A stretch of DNA of 64,000 nucleotides from Mesorhizobium sp. B2-1-8 (lineage in GTDB: Bacteria; Pseudomonadota; Alphaproteobacteria; Rhizobiales; Rhizobiaceae), in contig NZ_CP083952.1 in the NCBI RefSeq assembly GCF_006442545.2, positions 1,488,001 to 1,552,000 on the forward strand. Reading direction: 5' to 3'. A program made the translations under genes and the position numbers. The notes below the pieces were generated by a model. The model did no database searches. It was not told the DNA's origin and saw only the letters and a list, made by a program, of their open reading frames with translations. This document shows, piece after piece, positions 34,812-42,925 of the stretch (its first letter is position 1; each line of letters starts with the position of its first letter).

Positions 34812-36782
34812 ATGGAACGCTCGACCATCGTCAGAGTGCATGAAGGTTTGCACGCCCGTCCCGCCACCCGCTTCGTCAAGCTCGCAAGGGCTTTCGAATC
34901 CGACGTCGAACTGGTCAAGGACGGCAAGGCGGTCAGCGCCAAGAGCTCCGTCAAGCTGATGCTGCTGGCGGTCAAGGAAAACCAGGAAGTCACCGTGCGG
35001 GCGAACGGCGCCGATGCCATCGAGGCGATCGAGGCGCTGATCGGCTATCTCGAGAACCCCAAGGCGGGTCTCGACGACGAAGACACCCCGGCGAATGACG
35101 CAAGCAAGGAAGCGGCGCCCGCGCCTCAATCCGCGCCGGCCGTGTCAGGCCAGGCAAGCGGCTTGCGCGGTGTCGCCGCAAGCGAGGGCGTCGCCATCGG
35201 ACCCGCCTTCGCGCATTTCCCGCCTGACATCGCCGGGCAGGGCCGAATGTTGCTGGCAGAAGAAATCTCCGGCGAAATCGACCGGTTCCGCGCCGCCGTC
35301 GCGGCTGTCCAGGCGCGCATGGATCGGGCGCTGGCGCAGGATAGTCTGTCGGCCGGCGACCGGGGCATCGTCGCGGCACTCAGGGATATCGCCGCCGACG
35401 ACAGCCTGACCGGCGAGGCCGAGAAGGCGATCAAGGGCGGCAATGACGCGGTCTCGGCCACGATCACCGCCGCTTCCACCATCGCCGCCGATTTCAGCGC
35501 CGTCGACGATCATTATCTCAATGCACGGGCGGACGATGTCCATGCAGTCGGACGGCAGATCTGCCTGGTGCTGCTGGGCCAGGACGACGTCAGCCTCGAA
35601 AGTATTCCGCAGGGTGCGATCCTGATCGCCGACGACATCGGCGCCTGGGACCTGGCGCGTGCGCCGCTGAAACGCATCGGCGGCGTGGTGTGCGGCCATG
35701 GCGGCGCCACCTCGCACATCGCCATCATCGCCCGCTCGCATGGCATTCCGGCGGTGCTGGGCCTTGGCGACCAGGTCAATGCCTTGCGCGCGGCGCGCGA
35801 GGTGGCGCTCGATGGCAGTAGCGGACAGGTGATCATCGACCCCGATGCGGCGACACGCGCCGATTTCGCCGGCCGTGTCGAATCGGCGGCGAGGGAGCGC
35901 GCCGGCCTGGCCGCCTTCAAGACGGTGACGCCGAAGTTGGCGGACGGCAGGGTCATCGAGGTCGCGGCCAATATCGGCTCGCTGGAGGAAATCGAGGCAG
36001 CGCAGGAAGCCGGCGCCATGGGTGTCGGCCTGTTCCGCACCGAGCTCCTGTTCATGCGCCACATGCACCTGCCGTCGGAAGACATGCAGGCCGAGACCTA
36101 TGCGGCGCTGGCCAAGGCGTTCGCGCCCTATCCGGTTATCGTGCGCACGCTCGACATCGGCGGCGACAAGCCGATTGCCGGCATCGAGTTTCCCGACGAG
36201 GAAAATCCGTTCCTCGGCTGGCGCGGCATCCGCATGTGCCTCGACCGGCCCGATATCTTCAAGCGCCAACTCAGGGCGCTGCTGAGGGCGGCCATACACG
36301 GCAACATCAAGGTGATGCTGCCGATGGTCTCCGATCTTGGCGAGGTGCGGCGGACGCGCGTTCTTGTCGATGAATGCGCCGCCGAACTCAAGGCCGAAGG
36401 CGTGCCGCACGCGACATTCGATCTCGGCGTGATGATCGAGACCCCGGCCGCGGTGCTGATCGCACCGGCGCTGGCCAAGGAGGTGGCTTTCTTCTCGATC
36501 GGTACCAACGATTTGACCCAGTACATCATGGCCGCCGACAGGCTCAACCCGACCGTTGCGAAGCTCAACGACGTCACCAACCCGGCCGTCATGTCGGCGA
36601 TCGAACTGACGGCCAGGGCCGGCGTTGCAGCCGGCATCATGGTGGGCATGTGCGGCGAAGCGGCGGGTCGGCCGGATCTCATCCCCGCCTTCCTGGAGAT
36701 GGGTTTGACCGAGCTGTCGATGAGCCCGGCCTCGATCCAGCGCGCCAAGAAGACGATCACGGCGATGGCAGCCGGGGAGTAG
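34812..36782 (+). CDS. HPr-enzyme I fusion, PEP-protein phosphotransferase
   Basis: A 656-residue fusion. Residues 1-85 are HPr with active His14 in HEGLHARPATR and a SAKSSVKLML regulatory-site region. After an Ala/Pro/Glu linker (about 86-112), enzyme I follows with the swivelling domain, phospho-His302 in GGATSHIAIIARSHG, and the PEP-binding barrel (GLFRTELLFM, RTLDIGGDKP, FFSIGTNDLTQY, active Cys614 in VGMCGEAAG). This supplies a complete phospho-relay for the IIA/IIB/IIC proteins just upstream. It differs from PTSNtr EI, which has an N-terminal GAF domain instead of HPr. Confidence 0.95.
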   Translation: MERSTIVRVHEGLHARPATRFVKLARAFESDVELVKDGKAVSAKSSVKLMLLAVKENQEVTVRANGADAIEAIEALIGYLENPKAGLDDEDTPANDASKEAAPAPQSAPAVSGQASGLRGVAASEGVAIGPAFAHFPPDIAGQGRMLLAEEISGEIDRFRAAVAAVQARMDRALAQDSLSAGDRGIVAALRDIAADDSLTGEAEKAIKGGNDAVSATITAASTIAADFSAVDDHYLNARADDVHAVGRQICLVLLGQDDVSLESIPQGAILIADDIGAWDLARAPLKRIGGVVCGHGGATSHIAIIARSHGIPAVLGLGDQVNALRAAREVALDGSSGQVIIDPDAATRADFAGRVESAARERAGLAAFKTVTPKLADGRVIEVAANIGSLEEIEAAQEAGAMGVGLFRTELLFMRHMHLPSEDMQAETYAALAKAFAPYPVIVRTLDIGGDKPIAGIEFPDEENPFLGWRGIRMCLDRPDIFKRQLRALLRAAIHGNIKVMLPMVSDLGEVRRTRVLVDECAAELKAEGVPHATFDLGVMIETPAAVLIAPALAKEVAFFSIGTNDLTQYIMAADRLNPTVAKLNDVTNPAVMSAIELTARAGVAAGIMVGMCGEAAGRPDLIPAFLEMGLTELSMSPASIQRAKKTITAMAAGE

Positions 36783-36807
36783 TTCCTTTGGCCGCTGCTG
36801 CTGGAGC

Positions 36808-37608
36808 TTACGGCAAATGCGCAAGCAAGGTGGCGAAGACAGGTGTCAGTTCATCGACCGGGCTCGCCCTGGCGCAGGCCTGGACGATGCGGTCGCGGCG
36901 GATATCGGCGGCCAGGATCGCGATCTCCAGCATGTCCGGCTCCGGCGCGCCGTCGCGGCCGGTTGTCGCCAGCCCGCAGGCCAGGACCACCGGCGCCAGG
37001 CAGCTTACGTCGAGCGCCCTGTCACCTATTGCCGTCGCTTCCGGGGTGGTGTCATCAAAACGGATCGGGCGCTGGCCGAGACACTCGACCAGCAACGCCG
37101 AACATGTCGCCGCGATCGCCTGCAGTCCGGCATCGGGGGCGGCCAGGGCGGCCAACAGATCGCCATGGCGCTTGCGCATGGTGGCGTGGACGGCCGCGAA
37201 CCCGGCTTCATGGATGCGGGCATGGTCGATCTTCAGACCGGCAAGCACCGCCCTCGTCAGATAGTACATGTCGCGCCGAAACAGGCGCTCGGCGCTCAAT
37301 TGCTGGTCTTCGTCCCCGGCCGGAAAATAGGTGCCGAGGCCTTTTACGGTCGTTCCGTCCACCCTTATCGGGCGTTCATGCGGGACGAAGGATTCGGCGA
37401 TCGAAAGCGCTTCGTCGACGGCACTCGCGGCATGGCTCAGCAGGCCTTCGATGCCTTTGCCCGGAAACGGCGGCAAATGGCTGGTCGCTTCGTGCAGCAG
37501 GCTGGCCTCGCTGGCGCCGTCATGGCGGCTCTGGCGGATGATGTCGCGGACTTCCCGCAGCCGGTCCTTGAGATTGACGCGGACATCTTCGGAGATCTGT
37601 CGGAGCAT
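36808..37608 (-). CDS. Unrecognised 266-residue protein beside polyol PTS
   Basis: I do not recognise the family. The protein is soluble, helix-rich and has no signal peptide. Segments that look structured are LLHEATSHLPPFPGKGIEGL, VPHERPIRVDGTTVKGLGTYF, RDMYYLTRAVLAGLKIDHAR and FDDTTPEATAIGDRALDVS. ATG 37608 has GAGG upstream. It converges with the HPr-EI gene (26 bp apart) and is divergent to the SorC-type regulator, so it is probably controlled with the PTS. Candidate roles are a sugar-phosphate enzyme or an accessory factor; neither is supported by a motif. Confidence 0.75.
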   Translation of the reverse strand: MLRQISEDVRVNLKDRLREVRDIIRQSRHDGASEASLLHEATSHLPPFPGKGIEGLLSHAASAVDEALSIAESFVPHERPIRVDGTTVKGLGTYFPAGDEDQQLSAERLFRRDMYYLTRAVLAGLKIDHARIHEAGFAAVHATMRKRHGDLLAALAAPDAGLQAIAATCSALLVECLGQRPIRFDDTTPEATAIGDRALDVSCLAPVVLACGLATTGRDGAPEPDMLEIAILAADIRRDRIVQACARASPVDELTPVFATLLAHLP

Positions 37609-37673
37609 CGCGGTTTGCCTCGAATGTGCCGTGCGGTCGCCTGCAATGGGCGGCCACCGACTCTACATTGTTC

Positions 37674-37695
37674 CTATCGATTGGTAGATCAATAG
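37674..37695. promoter_or_regulatory. Imperfect inverted repeat upstream of the SorC-family regulator
   Basis: CTATCGAT-TGGTAG-ATCAATAG has 8-bp arms with one mismatch. It stands in the 148-bp space between the 266-residue gene and the divergent regulator. Part of it (GTAGATCA..TA) recurs in the aldolase-DeoR intergenic region. Likely operator. Confidence 0.5.
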
Positions 37696-37756
37696 GCGAT
37701 ACTAGACCAGCACGCAGAATCGGCGACGGCACGGCCGGCCGCGGGGGAGGGATGAT

Positions 37757-38797
37757 TTGGCCAGGGGACGACAAACCGACGAAAGGCGGGCCGACGAAAG
37801 GCGAGCCGACGAAAGGCGGGCAGGAGCCGAAGCGACCGAGCAGGTCGTCAGCGAGAGCCGGACGGACCGCCTCAGGATCCGCGCCGCCTGGATGTATTTC
37901 GTCGAGCAGATGACGCAGAACGAGATCGCCGATGTGCTCGGCGTCGGCCGCGTCACCATCGTGCGCATGCTGGCGGAGGCGCGGTCACGCAACGAGGTCA
38001 AGATCACCATCGAGAGCGAGCTTTTGGAGATCGTGCGGCTGGAGCGCGCGCTCGAAAAGACCTTCGGCCTGCAGCAGGCGCTGGTGGCGCCGCTGACCGC
38101 GGCCAATGCCGATCCGATCCCGGCAATCGCCGCCAAGACCGGCATGTTCCTGTCCGATGCGATGAAGTCCGGCATGCAGGTCGGCGTCGGCTGGGGCAAT
38201 ACGCTGTTCAACACCTTGCCGTTCATCAGCGCCAAATCGCTGACCGATTTCAAGGTAATTTCACTGCTTGGCGGCGTCGGCATCGCGCGCCGGGTCAACC
38301 CGGCCGAGTTCGCCTGGCGCTTCGCCCAGATTTTCCAGGGCGACGGCTATCTGATGCCGACGCCGGCCGTCGTCGACAGCGTCGAGACCAAGATCGCGCT
38401 CGTCGAACGCTGCGGCCTGCAGGAGGTTTTTGAAATGGCCGACGCGCTCGATGCCGTTCTGCTGAGCGTCGGCGGCATCGCTTCGGCCACCACCTTCTCG
38501 CGCGGTGGCTTCCTCAGGGAAGCGGACCGGGAGGCGCTGCTGGCGCGCGGCGCCGTCGGTGACCTCCTGTTCCATTTCTACGACCGCAATGGCGATCTGG
38601 TCGACCATCCCGTCAACAAACATGTGATGTCGGTGGATGTCGACCGGCTGCGCAAGGCGCCGATCCGCATTCTGACCTCCGGCGGCGCGGAGAAGACCGA
38701 GGCCTTGCTGGGAGCGATGAACCTAATAGCGCCGACAATCCTGATCACCGACGAGGAAAGCGCAAGGCGCATGCTGGCGGCGGTCAGCGAAAGCTGA
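37757..38797 (+). CDS. SorC-family sugar-binding transcriptional regulator
   Basis: A 346-residue regulator. After an odd N-terminus with three DERRA repeats come the helix-turn-helix (about 38-80: MTQNEIADVLGVGRVTIVRM) and the sugar-phosphate-binding domain (about 90-340: GVGWGNTLFNTLP, LLGGVGIARRVNPAEFAWR, PVNKHVMSVDVDRLRK, LTSGGAEKTEALLG). The TTG start at 37757 is supported by GGGGGAGG with a 6-base gap; no better start precedes the HTH. It probably senses a phosphorylated sugar or polyol and controls the PTS and aldolase genes around it. Confidence 0.9.
   Translation: MARGRQTDERRADERRADERRAGAEATEQVVSESRTDRLRIRAAWMYFVEQMTQNEIADVLGVGRVTIVRMLAEARSRNEVKITIESELLEIVRLERALEKTFGLQQALVAPLTAANADPIPAIAAKTGMFLSDAMKSGMQVGVGWGNTLFNTLPFISAKSLTDFKVISLLGGVGIARRVNPAEFAWRFAQIFQGDGYLMPTPAVVDSVETKIALVERCGLQEVFEMADALDAVLLSVGGIASATTFSRGGFLREADREALLARGAVGDLLFHFYDRNGDLVDHPVNKHVMSVDVDRLRKAPIRILTSGGAEKTEALLGAMNLIAPTILITDEESARRMLAAVSES
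37776..37820 (+). repeat. Three tandem 15-bp repeats at the start of the regulator gene
   Basis: CCGACGAAAGGCGGG (37776-37790), CCGACGAAAGGCGAG (37791-37805) and CCGACGAAAGGCGGG (37806-37820) lie head to tail. In frame they encode a DERRA repeat. Copy changes would lengthen or shorten the charged N-terminal tail by five residues. Confidence 0.9.
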
Positions 38798-39635
38798 ACG
38801 AACTCGTGGTGTAATCCGGCCAGGCCTTGTGTTCGTCGAAAACGGCGGCGAGGTCAGGCGCGCCGGCCAGTATCCCACCCAGCACCAGCGCCGTTGCGAT
38901 ACCGGCACCATTGCCGCCTGCGATATCGTGTTCGACGCTGTCGCCGACGCAAACCACGCTGCCGCGCTCCGGTTCGCCGGCCAGTGCGAGCGCTGCCTCG
39001 AAGATCGCCGGATAGGGCTTGCCGATGCGGGTGACGCCGCCGCCCAGATCTTCGTAGAGATCGGCGATCTCGCCGGCGCCGAAGCGGGGTCCGACGGCGG
39101 TCAGCATGATCTTGTCGGGATTGGTGCAGAAGCACGGCACTTGCCGCGCTGCCGCCGGGGTCAGCAGCTGGCGATAATGGTCGAGGTCGTGGCGGTCCCC
39201 CTCGCTGGCCGAGATCAGCACCAGCTCGGCGTCTTCGCCAGCCTCCGTCAGTGCGAAGGGCAAGCCCTCGATCGCGCTGCGGTCGCCGTCGCGGCTGATC
39301 AGCAGGCATTTCGTGCCGGACCGCAATACTTTTGTCGCCGCCATCTCGTGGAACCGTTGCCACGCCACCTCGCCGGAAGACACAAAATGGTCCCAACTGC
39401 CCGGCTCGAAGCCAAGCTTCAGCAGGCGATCCTCGTTAGGCCTGGCACGCTTGCCGGAATTGGAGATCAACACCACGGTCTTGCCGGCTTGCTTCAGCGT
39501 CGACAATGCCTCCACCGCACCGGGATAGGGAGCCCGGCCGTCATGCAGCACGCCGAACTGGTCGAGCAGGAAAACCTGGTAGCGTTCCGCCAGCGGCTCG
39601 ATGCCGTCGAGACGTTCGACCTTTTTCGTGTTCAT
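38784..39635 (-). CDS. HAD-superfamily class IIA hydrolase
   Basis: A 283-residue HAD phosphatase of the NagD-like class IIA group (the type modelled as TIGR01459). Motif I is FLLDQFGVLHDGRAPYPGA with Gln-Phe after the Asp, as in this group; motif II is VVLISNSGKRA; motif III-IV is RIGKPYPAIFEAAL and CVGDSVEHDIAGGNGAG. ATG 39635 overlaps the kinase stop (ATGA); an extension to 39752 would run far into the kinase gene. Its 3' end overlaps that of the convergent regulator by 14 bp. Probably dephosphorylates a sugar-phosphate intermediate. Confidence 0.88.
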   Translation of the reverse strand: MNTKKVERLDGIEPLAERYQVFLLDQFGVLHDGRAPYPGAVEALSTLKQAGKTVVLISNSGKRARPNEDRLLKLGFEPGSWDHFVSSGEVAWQRFHEMAATKVLRSGTKCLLISRDGDRSAIEGLPFALTEAGEDAELVLISASEGDRHDLDHYRQLLTPAAARQVPCFCTNPDKIMLTAVGPRFGAGEIADLYEDLGGGVTRIGKPYPAIFEAALALAGEPERGSVVCVGDSVEHDIAGGNGAGIATALVLGGILAGAPDLAAVFDEHKAWPDYTTSSFSFR

Positions 39636-40906
39636 AGAAGCCCTGCCCCGCTTGCACCCTTCAGCGCCAGCCGTGCCGTACCGGCGGCGGCCTCGTCCGA
39701 CAGGGCCGGCAGGAAAGCGACGCCGAGCTTGCGCTGCCGGATAGCGCTCCATACCGGGTTGGCGGCGCCGCCACCGACGCTGCGAATGGAGGTCAGGGCC
39801 GGCGTGCCAAGTTCGGCCAGCCTGCTGTAGCCAAGCGCCTCGATCGCAGCCATGCCCTCGAACATCGCCTTGAGGTAATCGGCATCGTCAGTAGGCCGTG
39901 GGGTGAGACGCGGCGGCAAGGCCGGATCGGCGATGGGAAACCGTTCGCCAGCCGCACCAAGCGGATAGTAGTCGAGGCCGGTCTCGGTCGTGGGGTCGAT
40001 CATGGCGCTGAGTTCGACGATCCGAGCGAGCGGAAAATACTGGGCCAGCACCTTGCCGCCGGAATTCGAGGCGCCGCCCGCCAGCCACACATCGCCAAGC
40101 CGATGGCTGTAGATGCCGAAGCGCGGCGCCGAGATCGGCCGGTCGGACAGGATCTTGATGGTCAGCGAGGAACCCAGCGCCGTGACACCGTCGCCGGCCG
40201 CGGCGGCGCCCGTCGCCAGGAACGAGGCACAGCCGTCCGTGGTGCCGGCAACTACGACCACATCGCGCGGCAGGCCGAAAAGCTCCGCGGCGGCCGCGGT
40301 GAGCGTGCCGGTGACATCGCCCGGTTCGACGACATCAGGCAGCAGGTCCATGCGCATGCCGGTGGCCGCGATCCAGTCCGGCCAGCGGCGCGCCTCGACG
40401 TCATAGCCGGTCTTGAGCGCATTGTTCTCGTCGCTGATGCCGAAGCGTCCGGACAGCTTGCCGGCGATCCAGTCGGCCTGATGCAGCACGGCCGCTATGC
40501 CGGGCAGATGCTGGAACCGCAGGGCCTTGGCCAGACCTGAAGTCGCCCCGTGGGCGGCGCTCGCTGCCGGCGCCTCACGGGCGACCATGGCCAGAATGTC
40601 GCCGTCATCGACCTTGTCGTTGTACATCAGCGGCTCGGCCAGAGGCCGCCCATCGATGTCGACCGGCAGCAGCGTGCCCGACGTGCCGTCGACGGCGACG
40701 GTGCGGACCGTGGCGCGGTCGATGCCCGAAAGCAGTTCCGCAAGCACCGCCTGGACCGCTTGCCACCATGTCCGGGGATCGCGGAGATTCTGACCAAATC
40801 TGTCGAGTGGCACAGCTGATTGGCCGGCAATGGAAAAATCCGGACGCATGGCGACGGCGCGGGTGCCGGAGGTGCCGATGTCGATGCCGACGACAAGTGG
40901 CGTCAT
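39632..40906 (-). CDS. FGGY-family sugar kinase (D-ribulokinase-like)
   Basis: A 424-residue kinase that phosphorylates a ketose or polyol. The N-terminal phosphate motif is VGIDIGTSGTRAVAM; the VAVDGTSGTLLPVD block and the C-terminal ATP region (VVAGTTDGCASFLATGA, SVGGGAANPVWSAIRQ) follow. It is shorter than ordinary xylulokinases (about 480-500) and resembles the compact D-ribulose-kinase-like branch. AGGAGACGGGCGAT precedes ATG 40906. It sits between the class II aldolase (15 bp upstream) and the HAD gene, so kinase and aldolase probably act in sequence. Confidence 0.9.
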   Translation of the reverse strand: MTPLVVGIDIGTSGTRAVAMRPDFSIAGQSAVPLDRFGQNLRDPRTWWQAVQAVLAELLSGIDRATVRTVAVDGTSGTLLPVDIDGRPLAEPLMYNDKVDDGDILAMVAREAPAASAAHGATSGLAKALRFQHLPGIAAVLHQADWIAGKLSGRFGISDENNALKTGYDVEARRWPDWIAATGMRMDLLPDVVEPGDVTGTLTAAAAELFGLPRDVVVVAGTTDGCASFLATGAAAAGDGVTALGSSLTIKILSDRPISAPRFGIYSHRLGDVWLAGGASNSGGKVLAQYFPLARIVELSAMIDPTTETGLDYYPLGAAGERFPIADPALPPRLTPRPTDDADYLKAMFEGMAAIEALGYSRLAELGTPALTSIRSVGGGAANPVWSAIRQRKLGVAFLPALSDEAAAGTARLALKGASGAGLL

Positions 40907-40921
40907 ATCGCCCGTCTCCTG

Positions 40922-41962
40922 TCAGGCCATGCTGGCGGCGTTGAGCTTCTGGCGATACTGCTCGGCGTCCCAGTTGACCAGTTCGTCGTTCTCGGCGGGG
41001 GTGAGATAGTTCAGCCGCGCCTTGCCATCGACGCGCGCAGTCACGTCGGCAAGACAACGCTGCATGGCGTCGGCACCGGCGCTGGCGTCGCCGCGCATCA
41101 GCACGCCGGCGCCGGCAAACAGGATCGCTACGGGTGCCATGCCGAGCCGCGCGATGACGCCGGCCACGTCCTCGCCCGCCTTCGCCACGACCGAACCCTG
41201 GCCGAGGAAGATGACATGATCCGGATAGAGGCTGCCGGCCTTGGCCATATCCAGGCTTTCCGCATCGAGCGCGACCGCATGCGCTTCGACATCCGCCGGC
41301 AATCGGTAGTCGCCGGCCAGCGCCGTCAAGGCGGTGACATCGGGTGCGGCGGTCGCGCGCGCCGGCCGCGCCAGCAGCGACCGGATACGGTGCAGCAAGG
41401 CCTCCGCCTCGGCGACGGTTTCGGCGGCGACCACCAGCCCGTGATTGCCAAGGATCAGCACGTCAACCCCGGGCCGCAATTTTTCGGCAATGCCGCGGGC
41501 CAGCGGCAGGCCCGGCCGGAAATAAGGCACCCATGCCCATTCGATGCCGCCCAGCCGCCTGGCGACCTCGGCCTCGCCATCGGCTTGCACGGCAAGCGAA
41601 ATCGTGTCGACGCAGTGGACATGCAGAACCACGCGTTGCGGCATCAAGGCATGCACCGTGGTCTCGATCGACGGGCGCAGGCCACGCGGATTGAGGTGTT
41701 CGATGGCGAAGGCCCGTGGTTTGTCGGCGGCCGGATCGCGCTGTTCGACGGCCTCGAGCAGCGGTGCCATTGCCACCGGCACCATGATGTCGTCGCTGAG
41801 CGCATCCTTTAGCCAGGTGCCCGAGGCCTTGATCCACAGCGTGTCGCCGGCCTTGAGCGAAGTGTTGCCGCCCGCCGCCTGCGTCATATGCGGGTTCAGC
41901 CCGATGCTGGCCGAAAGTGCGCGCAAGGCGGCAAGTTCCTGTGCATCAGCTTGGGTTGCCAC
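40922..41962 (-). CDS. Class II aldolase/adducin-family protein
   Basis: About 346 residues. The zinc-dependent aldolase/epimerase fold covers about 20-215: QAAGGNTSLKAGDTLWIKASG, the SIETTVHALMP region with Glu, the metal motif VLHVHCVDTISL and the third His in GNHGLVVAA. A C-terminal part of about 130 residues makes it longer than fuculose-phosphate aldolase (about 215) and recalls the aldolase half of bifunctional rhamnulose-phosphate enzymes. GTG 41962 is chosen for GGAGGAAGG upstream; a GTG at 41986 has no such site. First gene of the leftward aldolase-kinase-HAD operon. Confidence 0.88.
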   Translation of the reverse strand: MATQADAQELAALRALSASIGLNPHMTQAAGGNTSLKAGDTLWIKASGTWLKDALSDDIMVPVAMAPLLEAVEQRDPAADKPRAFAIEHLNPRGLRPSIETTVHALMPQRVVLHVHCVDTISLAVQADGEAEVARRLGGIEWAWVPYFRPGLPLARGIAEKLRPGVDVLILGNHGLVVAAETVAEAEALLHRIRSLLARPARATAAPDVTALTALAGDYRLPADVEAHAVALDAESLDMAKAGSLYPDHVIFLGQGSVVAKAGEDVAGVIARLGMAPVAILFAGAGVLMRGDASAGADAMQRCLADVTARVDGKARLNYLTPAENDELVNWDAEQYRQKLNAASMA

Positions 41963-42023
41963 GGCGCCTTCCTCCAACGTTTGCACGAAATCCCGTCGCC
42001 GGGGCCGCTGTCGCAGTTGATAT

Positions 42024-42062
42024 CGCAGATATGAGCGATCTGCGTCAATAGTGATCTACTAT
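42024..42062. promoter_or_regulatory. Two inverted repeats between divergent sugar operons
   Basis: CGCAGAT-ATGAGCG-ATCTGCG (42024-42044) has perfect 7-bp arms. Directly after it, ATAGT-GATCT-ACTAT (42048-42062) has perfect 5-bp arms. They lie in the 180-bp space between the aldolase operon and the deoR operon and are the likely binding sites for the DeoR-type and SorC-type regulators. Confidence 0.6.
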
Positions 42063-42142
42063 CATCAAACCAGCTTGCAATCCGACTAATGTTGAGTAAG
42101 TTACACCAATCGCCTCGGAAAATGGCGTCAGGGAGGAAAGGG

Positions 42143-42925
42143 TTGAGCGACCTCGGCCGCCAGCGTCAGATCGTCGAATTGTTGCGGGACCGCCCGTTCG
42201 CCTCCGTTCGCGAGTTGCAGGAGCGGCTCGGCGTTTCGGCGGCGACGGTGCGGCGCGATATCGACCGGATCGACGAGGCCGGCGAAGCCCGCAAGGTCTA
42301 TGGCGGCATTTCGGCGCTCGACGGCGCTTCGCATGCGGGCGTCGCCTATGCCCGCCCTTATGACGAGAACCGTGACCTCGCCGTCGAGGCCAAGCGTCAG
42401 ATCGCGGCTCTCGCCGCGACCATGGTGCGCGATGGCGATGCCGTCATCGTCCATGGCGGTTCGACCTGCTTTCATCTCGGCGTCAAGCTCGCCGACCGCA
42501 ACATCCGGCTCTACACCAATTCGATGCCACTCGCGGCCTATCTCAGCGATCATGGCCATTGCAGTCTGACGGTCGCCGGCGGCGACCTGCACCGCGAACC
42601 CGGCATTATCCATTCGCTGACCCAGGCAACGCCCTTCTATGCCTCGAAATTCTTTCTCGGCACGCAAGGCCTCAATCAGGAAGGGCTGTTGGAATCGCAT
42701 CCGCTGCTGGTGCGCTCCATCGTCGACCTCAGCCTCTGCGCCGACCAGATCGTCGTGCTGGCCGACAGCCGCAAGCTGTCGATCCACGCGCGCAACGTCG
42801 CGCTGCCGCTGTCGCGCATCGGCACGCTGGTCACCGATGACGGGCTCTCCGATGCCGATGCGCGCATGCTGGAGGATGCCGGCGTCATGGTGCGGATCGC
42901 TTCAACCTCGGGAGCCCTCGCGTGA
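42143..42925 (+). CDS. DeoR-family transcriptional regulator
   Basis: A 260-residue repressor. N-terminal winged helix: LGRQRQIVELLRDRPFASVR, LQERLGVSAATVRRDIDRI. The C-terminal DeoR sensor domain has the phosphosugar-pocket segments VHGGSTCFHLG, LYTNSMPLAAYL and VVLADSRKLS. The TTG start at 42143 is favoured by GGGAGG 7 bases upstream; ATG 42089 would add 18 unconserved residues. It overlaps the following kinase (GTGA) and probably controls that operon, with a sugar phosphate as inducer. Confidence 0.9.
   Translation: MSDLGRQRQIVELLRDRPFASVRELQERLGVSAATVRRDIDRIDEAGEARKVYGGISALDGASHAGVAYARPYDENRDLAVEAKRQIAALAATMVRDGDAVIVHGGSTCFHLGVKLADRNIRLYTNSMPLAAYLSDHGHCSLTVAGGDLHREPGIIHSLTQATPFYASKFFLGTQGLNQEGLLESHPLLVRSIVDLSLCADQIVVLADSRKLSIHARNVALPLSRIGTLVTDDGLSDADARMLEDAGVMVRIASTSGALA

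Noticed and set aside
34812..36782. PTSNtr enzyme I (PtsP)
   Set aside because: PtsP has an N-terminal GAF domain; this protein has HPr instead and is in an operon with IIA, IIB and IIC.
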